Assembly: GCF_000504285.1 (NCBI RefSeq)
Contig: NZ_KI632511.1
Coordinates: 2,601,372-2,665,371, forward strand
Source: Actinospica robiniae DSM 44927
GTDB lineage: Bacteria > Actinomycetota > Actinomycetes > Streptomycetales > Catenulisporaceae
Direction: 5' to 3'
Length of the DNA stretch: 64,000 nucleotides
Shown: piece after piece, positions 17,824 to 26,609 of the stretch
How the letters are laid out: each line of letters begins with the position of its first letter
Position numbering within the stretch: the stretch's first letter is position 1
Made by a program: the position numbers and the translations under genes
Notes under the pieces: generated by a model
Told to the model about the DNA's origin: nothing
The model's input: the letters and a program-made list of their open reading frames with translations, nothing else
Databases searched by the model: none

Positions 17824-18542
17824 TGGCCGCCTCCCGCCCCTCCCGCGTGGTGGGCCGTGGCGGCGTGGTGCGCGGCCGCCACTGAGGCGTGGATCGCGGC
17901 GTCGACGGCGGCTTCCACGGCTGCGTCGACCCCCGCCTGCACGCCTTCCATCGCCTCGCCGACTGCACGCGAAGCCGGGTCGCCCTTGGCGATGAGGTTC
18001 AGGCGAGCCCTCGCGGGGCTTCCCTCGCGGCCCGGGTACAGCACCTTGTCGAGGCCGATCACGTGCACCAGAGCGCCGAACGCCGCCTCCACGGCCGCGA
18101 CAGGCTCCTGCGACAGCGCGATCCCGTCGAGGCGCGCGCGAGCCGCGGCGACCGGCGTGGGATCCACGGTGATCCACCGCGTGCTGGTGAAGACGCCCAG
18201 CGCCTTGCTTCGCTGCTCGCGGACGATGCCGAGCTTGGCCAGCTGCCGCAGGTACGTGGTGACCGGGTGCGACCGGCTCCGCGCCACCCAGGTCTTCGGT
18301 TTCGGCGGGCGGCCGCCGCCGGTGACTTTGGCGATGTCGGCCAGCGCGGCGTCGAGCAGCACGTCCCCGGTGGGCGCCGGATCGAGGATCACGATCCGCT
18401 CGTCCCGGATGCCGACCCGCTCCGCGATGACCAGGCTCACCAGTTCGGCCCCCGCCAGCGCGAAGTGCAACGTGGTGGCCCCGCTCACCCGACCGTCCGG
18501 GCGCAGCGCGACGAGGACGATCTCCTCCCCAAGATTTGGCAT
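17817..18542 (-). CDS. GPP34 (GOLPH3-like) family phosphoprotein with His/Ala-rich tail
   Basis: The 241-residue protein follows the GPP34/GOLPH3 pattern found widely in actinomycetes: EEIVLVALRPDGRVSGATTL, the VLLDAALADIAKV segment, a winged-helix-like LRQLAKLGIVREQRSKALGVF and RWITVDPTPVAAARARL. In eukaryotes this fold binds phosphatidylinositol-4-phosphate at the Golgi; the bacterial role is unknown. After residue 200 it ends in an unusual tail of Ala, Val and His (ending GGAGGGHH), which could bind metal or be disordered. It converges on the DNA ligase gene with a 7-bp overlap. Confidence 0.85.
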   Translation of the reverse strand: MPNLGEEIVLVALRPDGRVSGATTLHFALAGAELVSLVIAERVGIRDERIVILDPAPTGDVLLDAALADIAKVTGGGRPPKPKTWVARSRSHPVTTYLRQLAKLGIVREQRSKALGVFTSTRWITVDPTPVAAARARLDGIALSQEPVAAVEAAFGALVHVIGLDKVLYPGREGSPARARLNLIAKGDPASRAVGEAMEGVQAGVDAAVEAAVDAAIHASVAAAHHAATAHHAGGAGGGHH

Positions 18543-18576
18543 ACCTCGACGATAACCGCGACGTCCGTCGCGCGGT

Positions 18577-19047
18577 TCACTCGCCGGGTGGGGCCGAACG
18601 CTCCTCCAGCAGGCGGGCGAAGCGTTTGAGGGAGCGCGTGACCATGTACTCCACGACCGGCTTGGCCAGGGCGTATCCGAACGCGCCGACGGTCCCGCCG
18701 GGGATCTCGAGGTCTTCGTACCAGGTCAGGGTCGTGCCACGGGACACGTCCTCGTCCCCGGCCACCTCGAAGGCGCCGGTGCCGCGTACGACGTTGCCGG
18801 TGTGGCGCACCACGCAGCGCTTCGGCGGCTCCCATTCGGTCACCACCATGGTGTCGAGGAAGCCGAGCGGACCGAAGCCGGTGAACGCTTCGATCCGCCC
18901 GCCGACGCCCCGGCCGTCCCCGTCGACGGTGCGCACCTTCGTGGCCGTGATCCACGCGCTCTGCGAACGCCAGTCGGTCAGCGCCGCCCAGACATCGTCG
19001 GCGGCGACCCGGACCCGGACACTGATCGAGACCTGACTCTCACTCAT
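18577..19047 (-). CDS. SRPBCC (START/polyketide cyclase-like) family protein
   Basis: The 156-residue protein begins with ISVRVRVAADDVWAALTDWR and shows VTEWEPPKRCVVRHTG and TTLTWYEDLEIPGG, the usual strands and long C-terminal helix of the helix-grip SRPBCC fold. Members bind hydrophobic ligands in a central cavity; many are uncharacterised. The longer open frame begins at 19110, but the ATG at 19047 gives the typical start MSESQVSISV. It sits between GPP34 and the truncated SDR, all on one strand. Confidence 0.8.
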   Translation of the reverse strand: MSESQVSISVRVRVAADDVWAALTDWRSQSAWITATKVRTVDGDGRGVGGRIEAFTGFGPLGFLDTMVVTEWEPPKRCVVRHTGNVVRGTGAFEVAGDEDVSRGTTLTWYEDLEIPGGTVGAFGYALAKPVVEYMVTRSLKRFARLLEERSAPPGE

Positions 19048-19122
19048 ATGGTCTAGTTTGCCCGACCCTGCGCCCGCGCCCTCGCCGACACCACGGGAGC
19101 CGGAGCACACGAACGGGTGAGG

Positions 19123-19908
19123 CTACGCGGCGACTACGGCCGCGGTCGTCCGTCCGCCGTCGACGTCCAGCACGATGCCGTGCACGAACTTCGCCTCGTC
19201 GCTCGCCAGGTAGACGGCGGCGTACGCGATTTCCTCCGGGGTGCCCACCCGACCGGCCGGCGTGCCGTTCATCATGACGTCGCCCGGGTGCGCGCCGTGC
19301 GTCATCGGCTCGTGCACCACGCCCGGCGAGATGGCGTTGACCCGGACACCCTGGGGCCCGAACTCCGCCGCCCACGCGCGGGTCAGCGTCTCCATCGCAC
19401 CCTTGGTGGAGCTGTAGAGCGCGCTGACGGGGATGCCGAGGCGGGAGATCCACGAGCCCAGGTTGACGATCGCGCCGCCGCCGGATTCCGCCATGGCCGG
19501 TGCGAGCGCGGCGGTGAGGAAGAACGGCGCCTTCACGTTCACCGCGTAGACCAGGTCGAACGTCTTGTCGTCGACGGTCGTGGTGGTCGAGGGCGGGTAG
19601 ATGCCGGCGTTGTTGACGAGGATGTCGATCCGGCCGCCGAGCACCGTGGCGGCTCGGTCGGCGAGGGCGCGCGAGGCCTCGGGAGTGCCGTCGAGGTCCG
19701 CTTCGACGAAGTCGGCGCGGCCGCCGCGGGCGCGGATGGCCTCGACCACCTCGGCTCCGCGGTCGGCGCTGCGGCCGGAGATCACGACGTGCGCTCCCTC
19801 GGCGTAGTACGGCCGACCTGCAGCAGCAGTGAGCCGAGCGGGCAGTGGTCGCCCTGCTCCTCGTAGCGCTGGACCACGACATCGCGCCAGCGCCCCCAGG
19901 CTTCCCAC
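19123..19908 (-). pseudogene. SDR-family oxidoreductase lacking its N-terminal cofactor motif (5'-truncated)
   Basis: From about position 19812 downward the frame encodes a good SDR: YYAEGAHVVISGRSADRG, DILVNNAGIYPP, the catalytic serine in GSWISRL, the catalytic YSSTK, and EIAYAAVYLASDEAKFVHG near the end. What is missing is the first strand and the TGxxxGIG glycine loop that should precede the AEGAHVV strand. In its place the open frame runs back through DNA that encodes a TetR protein in another frame, giving a nonsense N-terminus (MGSLGALARCRG). The simplest reading is a deletion joining a TetR gene to the interior of this gene, leaving both non-functional. A chimeric product could still be made, but without NAD(P) binding. 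Confidence 0.75.
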
Positions 19909-20159
19909 GAGTCCAGACAGCCCAGATAAGGCTGCTGATCCTCGAGCACGCGGTCGGCCTCGTACTGCGCGACAGCGAGCAGCAGCTCGTCCTTGCCGCC
20001 GGGGAAGTAGTGGAACAGCTGGCTCTTGCTGGTGCGCGTGCGCGCCATCACGTCGTCGAGTGTCACCGCCGCGACGCCGCGTTCCCGCAGCACTTCGGCC
20101 GCGCCGTCGATGATCCGTAGACGGGTCGCCCGACCCTTCGCCGTCAGCTCCCGGGCCAT
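19782..20159 (-). pseudogene. TetR-family regulator truncated at its C-terminus
   Basis: The N-terminal helix-turn-helix is intact (ATRLRIIDGAAEVLRERGVA, then VTLDDVMARTRTSKSQLFHY and FPGGKDELLLAV) and the ligand-binding domain starts normally through EEQGDHCPLGSLLLQVG. At about position 19812, where the family should continue for some 60 more residues, the sequence switches to that of the neighbouring SDR gene read in another frame and ends at TTPRERTS. A complete relative would be about 190-200 residues. The DNA-binding domain may still fold, but ligand response and dimerisation should be lost. The ATG at 20159 follows GGGAGG and is preferred to the ATG at 20192. Confidence 0.75.
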
Positions 20160-20214
20160 GGGACGCGCCTCCCGCTCAGACAGTGATCGCATGAAAGTCA
20201 GTGATCGAACGAAG

Positions 20215-20230
20215 TGGACCGATCAGTCCA
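20215..20230. promoter_or_regulatory. Candidate TetR operator upstream of the truncated TetR gene
   Basis: An inverted repeat TGGACCGATCAGTCCA (arms TGGAC and GTCCA) lies 56 bp before the TetR start. Its form resembles the operators of LmrA/YxaF-type TetR repressors, which are often autoregulated. With the repressor truncated the site may now be unoccupied. Confidence 0.5.
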
Positions 20231-20483
20231 TTACCTTAACCCCTCGCGCGCCCCGTACACCCCGCCGACACCGCCCAGACCCCCTGCGTACCCTGACTCC
20301 TCTCGCGCCCGCCGCCGTCAAGACCGGACAGCGTTTTCTCAGGAATTTCTACCGTTCGGCGTCCCGCAGAGACCACTGGCCGCGCGACGGCGCCGCCTCC
20401 CCTGGCCGGGTCGCCGCTCCCGCCCTACTTTGCACGCACTAGTGCACCTGAACACTCATATACCCGATCTTGTGGGGAGATTC

Positions 20484-22280
20484 ATGGCCCTGTCCTCGCA
20501 CTCCGCATCCGGCGCCGCGCGCGGCGCTCCAGGCGGGATCGCACTGAAGCGTGAGATCGGCTTCATCGGCCTCACCTGGTCCTCGATGGGCTCGATCATC
20601 GGCTCCGGCTGGTTGTTCGGCGCCCTCTACGCAGCCCAGGCCGCGGGTACCGCGGCGCTCCTGTCCTGGGGTATCGGCGCGATCGCGATCATCATCCTGG
20701 CGCTCGTGCACGCGGAGCTCGGCGGCACCTATCCGGTCGCGGGCGGCACGGGACGTTTCCCGCACTACGCGTTCGGCTCGGTGGCCGGAGCGTCCTTCGG
20801 GTGGTTCTCCTACCTGCAGGCCGTCGCGGTCGCCCCGATCGAGGTCTACGCCGCCATCAAGTACGCCTCGGTCCACCTGACCTGGCTGCAGAAGAGCAAC
20901 GGCACACTGACCTGGCAGGGTCTGCTCATCGCGATCGGGATGATGGCCCTGTTCACGCTGATCAACTTCCTCGGCGTGCGCTGGCTCGCGTTCACCAACT
21001 CCGCGGCCACCTGGTGGAAGCTCGCGGTCCCGGTTTTCGTGATCATCGTCCTGGCGACCACCCACTTCCACGGCTCCAACTTCGGCGCCGGCGGGTTCGC
21101 CCCGTCCGGCACCGAGGGCGTGCTGTCCGCGGTCTCCACCAGCGGCATCATGTTCGCGCTGCTCGGCTTCGAGCAGGCCGACCAGTTGGCCGGCGAGGCG
21201 CGCAACCCGCAGAAGGACATCCCGCGGGCGGTGATCGGCTCCATCCTGATCGGCGCGCTGGTCTACATGCTGTTGCAGGTGGTCTTCATCGCGGCGCTGC
21301 CCTCGTCCTCGTTCGCGCACGGCTGGGCGAGCCTGTCGTTCAAGGGCGACGCCGGTCCGTTCGCGGGCCTGGCCAGCCTGATCGGGCTCAGCTGGCTCGG
21401 CGCGATCCTGTACATCGACGCGATCATCTCGCCCTCGGGCACCGGGCTGATCTACACCACCGCCTCTTCCCGGGTGTCCTACGGCCTGTCCCGCAACGGC
21501 TACGTGCCACCCCTGTTCGAGAAGACCGACAAGCGGCGGGTGCCGTGGTTCGGCCTGCTGGTCGCCTTCGTCATCGGCTGTATCGCCTTCCTGCCGTTCC
21601 CGACCTGGAAATCGCTGGTCGGCTTCGTCACCTCGGCCAGCGTGCTGATGTACGCCGGGGCGCCACTGGCCTTCGGCGCGCTGCGGCAGCAGGACCGCGA
21701 CCGCTACCGGCCGTTCAAGCTCGGCGGCGGCTCGATCATCTCGCCGCTGGCCTTCATGGTCTCCGGCCTGGTCATCTACTGGTCCGGCTGGGACACGCTG
21801 CAGAAGCTCGGTTTCGCCATCGTCATCGGCTACCTGCTGATCGGCGCGAACTTCCTGCTCAAGCTCAATCCGCGGCTGCCCCGGCTGGACTGGAAGGCCG
21901 CGCAGTGGCTGCCGGTCTACCTGATCGGCCTGGGCACGATCTCCTGGCAGGGCCGTTACTGCAGCGCGGGTCCCGCCTCCACCACCCAGTGCTTCGCCAC
22001 CAACCGGATCCCGCAGTGGTGGGACCTGGCCATCGTCCTGGTCTTCAGCCTGCTGATCTACTTCTGGGCGATGGCCGTACGTCTGCCGGACGAGCAGGCA
22101 CTGACCTACATCGGCGACGTGAACGCGCAGATCGGGTCGGCCGACGAGACCGCCCCGGAGAGCGCGGTGGTCGACGCCGCGACCAGCAGCGCGCCGCTCG
22201 CGGAGGTCGCGGCCGGCGACGACGCGGCCGCGGCTCCGGAGGATCCGGCGGCGACCGATCCGCCGCCGACCGAACCCTGA
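20484..22280 (+). CDS. APC-superfamily amino acid permease
   Basis: The 598-residue protein has about 12 membrane segments. The first contains the substrate-binding GSIIGSGWLFG motif of the amino acid-polyamine-organocation family, and the sixth has the IMFALLGFEQADQLAGEARN consensus with PQKDIPRAV following. It should import an amino acid with protons across the plasma membrane; the substrate is not readable, though the length and extracellular loop near residue 490 (two cysteines) recall aspartate-type transporters. The last 50 residues are an acidic Ala/Glu/Asp/Pro tail. The start ATG at 20484 follows GGGGAGA; the frame is open further upstream but that part reads as non-coding. Confidence 0.88.
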   Translation: MALSSHSASGAARGAPGGIALKREIGFIGLTWSSMGSIIGSGWLFGALYAAQAAGTAALLSWGIGAIAIIILALVHAELGGTYPVAGGTGRFPHYAFGSVAGASFGWFSYLQAVAVAPIEVYAAIKYASVHLTWLQKSNGTLTWQGLLIAIGMMALFTLINFLGVRWLAFTNSAATWWKLAVPVFVIIVLATTHFHGSNFGAGGFAPSGTEGVLSAVSTSGIMFALLGFEQADQLAGEARNPQKDIPRAVIGSILIGALVYMLLQVVFIAALPSSSFAHGWASLSFKGDAGPFAGLASLIGLSWLGAILYIDAIISPSGTGLIYTTASSRVSYGLSRNGYVPPLFEKTDKRRVPWFGLLVAFVIGCIAFLPFPTWKSLVGFVTSASVLMYAGAPLAFGALRQQDRDRYRPFKLGGGSIISPLAFMVSGLVIYWSGWDTLQKLGFAIVIGYLLIGANFLLKLNPRLPRLDWKAAQWLPVYLIGLGTISWQGRYCSAGPASTTQCFATNRIPQWWDLAIVLVFSLLIYFWAMAVRLPDEQALTYIGDVNAQIGSADETAPESAVVDAATSSAPLAEVAAGDDAAAAPEDPAATDPPPTEP

Positions 22281-22297
22281 GATCCACTGAAAGCCGG

Positions 22298-23815
22298 CTA
22301 GTTGGCCGGGGAGGCCGCGGGGTCCGTGACCGCGGCCTCGCCCCGGACGACGATCGGCCGGTTGTGGATGTAGAGCTTGCGCCGGTCGCCGACATCCAGG
22401 CGGCTCGGCAGCGGCAGCTGGTAGTCCACCGGGCGACGGTGGTCGGCCAGCTGCCGCTTCGGGTTGTAGACGGTGTTGAACTTCCAGAGCATCCGGGCGA
22501 AGTTCGTCTGGCCGTGCAGCAGGTTGCGCCCGAGCAGCTGCGCCGCGCCGAGCGCGGTGCGCAGGCCGAGGTGCTTGCGGTTGATCACGGCCTGGGTCCG
22601 GACGAGCTCGCGGTAGAACTCGGGCAGCGGCAGCGTGGTGGGCACGACGGCGTGCTGGATGTCGAAGAGCCGGTAGTCGCGGGTGGTCAGCCGGCGCGAC
22701 TCGGTGTGCCAGATCTCGGTGCCGGGGTACGGCGTCATCACCGTCAGGTGCACGATCTCCGGCACCGCCAGCGCGAACTCGCGCACGACGCGGAAGCGCT
22801 CCTCGTCCCACGCCGGGTCCACGATCAGGTTGATCGCCACGTTGATGCCGAGCCGGCGGGCCGCCTCGAGCGCACGGAAGTTGTCATCGGGGCTCACCCG
22901 TTTGCGGTACAGGTCCAGGCCTTCGGCGTCGATGGCCTCCATGCCGAGGAACATGTAGCGCAGCCCGAGCCTGGTCCAGCGCTCGAAGACCTCCTCGTTG
23001 CGCAGCAGGACGTCGCTGCGCGTCTCGAGGTAGTAGCGCTTGCGGATCTTGCGGCGTTCGAGCTCGGCGGCGATGGCGTGGCCGTGCTCGGGCTTGATGA
23101 AGGCGACGTCGTCGACGATGAACACATTCGGTTCGCGGATGCTCGCCATCTCCGCGCCGGCGGCCTCGGGCGAGGCCTTGCGGTAGCTGCGGCCGTAGAA
23201 GGTCCAGGCGGAGCAGAACGAGCAGTCCCACGGACAGCCGCGGGTGAACTCGATCGAGGCGCAGGGGTCGAGCTCGCCGATGAAGTAGCGCCGCCGATGG
23301 CGCGTCAGATCGCGGGCCGGCAGCGGGCTGTCGATGCTGTGCAGCATCAGCGGCTCGGGTCCCTGGCCGGCCGAGGTGACGATGCCGGGCACGTCCGCCA
23401 CGCCCCCATCGCGCACCGCCTGGAGCAGCGGGCCGACGGCGGTCTCGCCCTCGCCGCGCACCACCGCGTCCACGGCGCCCTCGGCCTGCTCGATCACCTC
23501 CTGGGCCACGAAGGAGACGCTGTGGCCGCCGAAGAAGACGAAGCAGCCTGGGACGGTCCGCTTCACCTTGTGCGCGAGCTCGATCGCCTCGGGGATGTTG
23601 GCCAGGTAGTTGAGCGAGACGCCGAGGGCCTCGGGCTGGAACGAGGCGATCTCCCGGGCCAGCTCCTTGGCGTCGCTCACCTGCAGATCCACGAGCCGGA
23701 CCTCGTGGCCCGCATCCCGGGCCGCCCCGGCCACCCGCTCGAGGCCGAGCGGTTCGAGCCGCAGGAAGATCTCCGAGTACATCAGGGCACTGGGGTGGAC
23801 GAGCAGCAGGCGCAT
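22298..23815 (-). CDS. hpnR: B12-binding radical SAM methylase, HpnR-like (hopanoid C-3 methylase)
   Basis: The 505 residues carry a cobalamin-binding domain (about 1-150, starting MRLLLVHPSALMYSEIFLRL) and a radical SAM core with the cluster motif CPWDCSFC after EFTRG. The N-terminal signature and overall length match hopanoid C-3 methylases (HpnR), which add a methyl group at C-3 of bacteriohopanepolyols in the membrane using SAM and methylcobalamin. I recall the family start closely but could not align it, so the symbol is tentative; other class B methylases are the alternative. No squalene-hopene cyclase is in the window. The start ATG at 23815 is clear, with a GAGGTGATCC stretch before it. 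The stop codon is close to that of the convergent permease. Confidence 0.7.
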   Translation of the reverse strand: MRLLLVHPSALMYSEIFLRLEPLGLERVAGAARDAGHEVRLVDLQVSDAKELAREIASFQPEALGVSLNYLANIPEAIELAHKVKRTVPGCFVFFGGHSVSFVAQEVIEQAEGAVDAVVRGEGETAVGPLLQAVRDGGVADVPGIVTSAGQGPEPLMLHSIDSPLPARDLTRHRRRYFIGELDPCASIEFTRGCPWDCSFCSAWTFYGRSYRKASPEAAGAEMASIREPNVFIVDDVAFIKPEHGHAIAAELERRKIRKRYYLETRSDVLLRNEEVFERWTRLGLRYMFLGMEAIDAEGLDLYRKRVSPDDNFRALEAARRLGINVAINLIVDPAWDEERFRVVREFALAVPEIVHLTVMTPYPGTEIWHTESRRLTTRDYRLFDIQHAVVPTTLPLPEFYRELVRTQAVINRKHLGLRTALGAAQLLGRNLLHGQTNFARMLWKFNTVYNPKRQLADHRRPVDYQLPLPSRLDVGDRRKLYIHNRPIVVRGEAAVTDPAASPAN

Positions 23816-23933
23816 GGATCACCTCGGCGTGGGACGGACGGGGACGCGCGGCCCCGACGAGCCAGGCGTCTTCCATTGTCCGTTTCGTCCCCTGGCGCTG
23901 TCGCGCCGAGAAGACCGGACGAGTGACGCCCGA

Positions 23934-24173
23934 TCAGGCCGGTCCGGCGAGTTCCTCGCGCGCCTCGTGCTCGACCAGGATCGGCACGAAGGTGCGCACC
24001 CGGCTGTGGTCGAAGCGGTGGTACGCACCGTCGACCGCGGCGCCGACCCGTTCCGGCGCGACGTCGGGGTAACGGCGGCGCAGGCGCTGCTTGACCAGGC
24101 CGATCGCGTCGTGTTCGAGTTCGGGCGAGGGGGCTGTGGGCGAGTCGGGGCGAGCGGGCATGTTCGCAGGCAT
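23934..24173 (-). CDS. Small 'three-helix bundle dimerization domain' protein
   Basis: The 79-residue protein has the pattern VKQRLRRRYPDVAPERVGAA then RFDHSRVRTFVPILVEHEAREEL, found in many small actinobacterial proteins annotated with a three-helix bundle dimerization domain. Function is unknown. The ATG at 24173 follows AGGAGG. It lies between a HpnR-like gene and a divergent STM4015-type gene without an obvious partner. Confidence 0.7.
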   Translation of the reverse strand: MPANMPARPDSPTAPSPELEHDAIGLVKQRLRRRYPDVAPERVGAAVDGAYHRFDHSRVRTFVPILVEHEAREELAGPA

Positions 24174-24297
24174 CTAAGGCCTCCTGGAGCCGGTTGCGTC
24201 ATTCTGGCCATCCGTATTGCCCGGCGACGGGAGAACAATCAGGCCTCGATCGATCAGTGCCGCCTCCCGTGTGGGTGCCGGGGAGTAGCCTGCGCGG

Positions 24298-25284
24298 GTG
24301 ATCGAAGAATTTCGCCGCGATGCGCTCAGCACGTTCGACGGCCTGCCCGTACGCGTATTCGCCTGGGACGGCGACGAGGACCCGCCCCGCCCGGAGATAC
24401 CCGCCGACGTCGAGGCCTTCGCCTGGCGCGTCGGGGTCGACGAGTACGGCGACGCCAATTCGCAGGACATCTTCCCGCTGTTCCTGGAGCACGTCGACAC
24501 CACCCGCATCAGGGCACTAATACTGGCGGCCTGGGACGGGGACGTCTCGGGCGAGGACGTCGACAAGTTCCAGGCGGCCCTGGCCGCGGCGGCCGACCGC
24601 TTCCCCGCGCTCGAGGCGCTGTTCGTCTCGGACATCCCGCAGGATCTGTCCGAGATCTCCTGGATCGAGCAGCGGGATCCGACCGCGCTGATCGCCGCGT
24701 TCCCCCGGCTGCGCGTGCTCGGGCTGCGGGGCGGGATCGAAGGGCCCTTCGAGCCGCTGAACCACGCCGGGATCGAAGAGCTCGTCATGCAGAGCGGCGG
24801 TCTCGCGCCGCGGGCGGTCCGCGCCGTTGCCGCCTCGAACCTGCCCGCGCTCGCGAGCCTGGACCTCTATCTCGGGATCACGGAGTACGGCGGCGGCGCC
24901 ACCTCGCGGGACCTCGAGCCGATTCTGTCCGGTGCCGCCTTCCCCGCGTTGCGCCACCTGGGTCTGCGCGACGCGCAGGACGCGGACGAGCTGGCCGCCG
25001 CGCTCGCGCATGCCCCGGTCGTGGCCCAGCTCACATCGCTCAACCTCTCGCTCGGCACGCTGAGCGACGTCGGCGCCGCGGCTCTGCTCGCGGGCCAGCC
25101 GCTCACCCACCTCAAACAGCTCGACCTGCACCACCACTTCCTGTCCGACGCGATGATGGAGCGGCTGCGGCAGGAGCTGCCCGGAGTGGAGCTGGACCTG
25201 GCAGAGCAGCAGGAACCCGATTCGTGGGGTCACATCGCGGACGGAGACCGGGAGCTGTTCCGCTACGTCGCCGTCTCCGAGTGA
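24298..25284 (+). CDS. STM4015 family protein (leucine-rich-repeat-like)
   Basis: The 328-residue protein starts at a GTG and contains irregular leucine-rich repeats (LRVLGLRGGIEGPFEPLNH, LASLDLYLGITEYGG, LRHLGLRDAQDADELAAAL, LTSLNLSLGTLSDVGAAAL and LKQLDLHHHFLSDAMM). This order, with the YGDANSQDIFPLFLEHVDT segment near residue 50, is that of the STM4015 family, named after a Salmonella locus. In several genomes these genes cluster with STM4014 and STM4013; none of those is present here. Role unknown, probably a cytoplasmic protein-binding scaffold. Confidence 0.8.
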   Translation: MIEEFRRDALSTFDGLPVRVFAWDGDEDPPRPEIPADVEAFAWRVGVDEYGDANSQDIFPLFLEHVDTTRIRALILAAWDGDVSGEDVDKFQAALAAAADRFPALEALFVSDIPQDLSEISWIEQRDPTALIAAFPRLRVLGLRGGIEGPFEPLNHAGIEELVMQSGGLAPRAVRAVAASNLPALASLDLYLGITEYGGGATSRDLEPILSGAAFPALRHLGLRDAQDADELAAALAHAPVVAQLTSLNLSLGTLSDVGAAALLAGQPLTHLKQLDLHHHFLSDAMMERLRQELPGVELDLAEQQEPDSWGHIADGDRELFRYVAVSE

Positions 25285-25291
25285 GCCGCCG

Positions 25292-26548
25292 TCAGTCTCG
25301 GCCCTCGGCCAGCCGGTCAGCCTGGGACTCCAGGAAGCGCCGCTCTGGCTCGCTGGCCGTGCGCCGCGCGGCTTCGCGGTAGCTCTCGCGGGCGCGGGAG
25401 TGATCGCCGGCCATCTCCAGCAGGTGCGCGCGTACCGCGTGCAGCCGGTGGTGGCCGGCCATCCGCTCGTCCTCGTCCAACGGGCGGAGCAGGTCGAGGC
25501 CGGCCTGCGGGCCGTCGGCCATGGCTGCGGCGACGGCGTGGTTCAGCGTCACCACGGGATTGGGTGACGCCCGCTCGAGCAGGCGGTACAGCAGGACGAT
25601 CTGCCGCCAGTCGGTCTCTTCGGCGCTGGGCGCCTCTGCGTGCACGGCGGCGATGGCGGCCTGAAGTTGGTAAGGGCCGGAGGATCCGCCGGACAACGCC
25701 TCGGCCGTCAGCGCGAGGCCTTCATCGATCGCGGCGGCGTCCCACCGCGTGCGGTCCTGTTCCGCGAGCGGGATGAGATCGCCGGCGTCGTCGGTGCGCG
25801 CGGGCCGGCGGGCGTCGGTCAGCAGCATGAGCGCGAGCAGGGCCGCGACCTCCGGCATACCCGGCAGCGATCGGCGCAGGAGCCGGGTGAGCCGGATCGC
25901 CTCGCTGCTCAGCTCGACCTGGTGCAGGTCCTCGCCGGCGGTGCTCGTCGAACCCTCGTTGAAGATCAGGTAGAGGACGTGCAGGACCACGCCGAGCCGC
26001 TCCGGCAGCTCCGCGGCCGGCGGCAGCTCGAACTTCGCGCCGTCGCCGCGCACCCGCTGCTTGGCCCGGCTGATCCGCTGCGCCATCGTCGCCTCGGGAA
26101 CGAGGAAGGCGCGCGCGATCTGACTCGTGGTCAGCCCGCCGCAGGCCCGCAGCGTCAACGCCAGCTGCGACGGCGGCGACAGGCTCGGGTGGCAGCACAG
26201 GAAGAGCAGGACCAGAGAATCGTCGCGGTCCGGCCGGGGCAGGTCGCCCGGCGCGTCTTCGGTCGGCTCCTCCGCACGGACCATCGCCGCCACGGCCGCC
26301 TCGCGGCGCCTGCGCGCGAGGTCGCTGCGTCCGCGGTCGACGAGCCTGCGGTGGGCGACCCGGGTCAGCCAGCCGACCGGGTTCTCCGGGACGCCGTCCT
26401 CGCGCCACTGCACGATCGCGTCGAGCAGCGCGTCCTGAACCGCGTCCTCGCACTCCTCGAACCTGCCGTAGCGGCGCACCAGGGCGCCCACCACCTGCGG
26501 GACCAGGTCTCGCAGCAGCTCGTCGATGTCTCGGTCCGCAGCAGGCAT
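25292..26548 (-). CDS. ECF sigma factor of the ECF42 type (with C-terminal DUF6596/TPR-like extension)
   Basis: The N-terminal 170 residues contain sigma region 2 (ECEDAVQDALLDAIVQWRED) and region 4 (LTTSQIARAFLVPEATMAQRISRAKQRV). A further 240 residues follow, including LYLIFNEGSTSTAGEDLHQV and the terminal helical repeats, which define the ECF42 group. This group lacks an anti-sigma factor and is usually paired with a small DGPF/YCII protein; that gene lies immediately upstream, 61 bp away on the same strand. The extension is known in Streptomyces to be needed for sigma activity. Targets are usually the DGPF operon itself. Confidence 0.9.
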   Translation of the reverse strand: MPAADRDIDELLRDLVPQVVGALVRRYGRFEECEDAVQDALLDAIVQWREDGVPENPVGWLTRVAHRRLVDRGRSDLARRRREAAVAAMVRAEEPTEDAPGDLPRPDRDDSLVLLFLCCHPSLSPPSQLALTLRACGGLTTSQIARAFLVPEATMAQRISRAKQRVRGDGAKFELPPAAELPERLGVVLHVLYLIFNEGSTSTAGEDLHQVELSSEAIRLTRLLRRSLPGMPEVAALLALMLLTDARRPARTDDAGDLIPLAEQDRTRWDAAAIDEGLALTAEALSGGSSGPYQLQAAIAAVHAEAPSAEETDWRQIVLLYRLLERASPNPVVTLNHAVAAAMADGPQAGLDLLRPLDEDERMAGHHRLHAVRAHLLEMAGDHSRARESYREAARRTASEPERRFLESQADRLAEGRD

Positions 26549-26609
26549 ACGAGCGCAAGATTAGCCTGAGCCGGGCCCGGGGGCCTCGACGGGCCCCCGG
26601 GCGAGTCGA

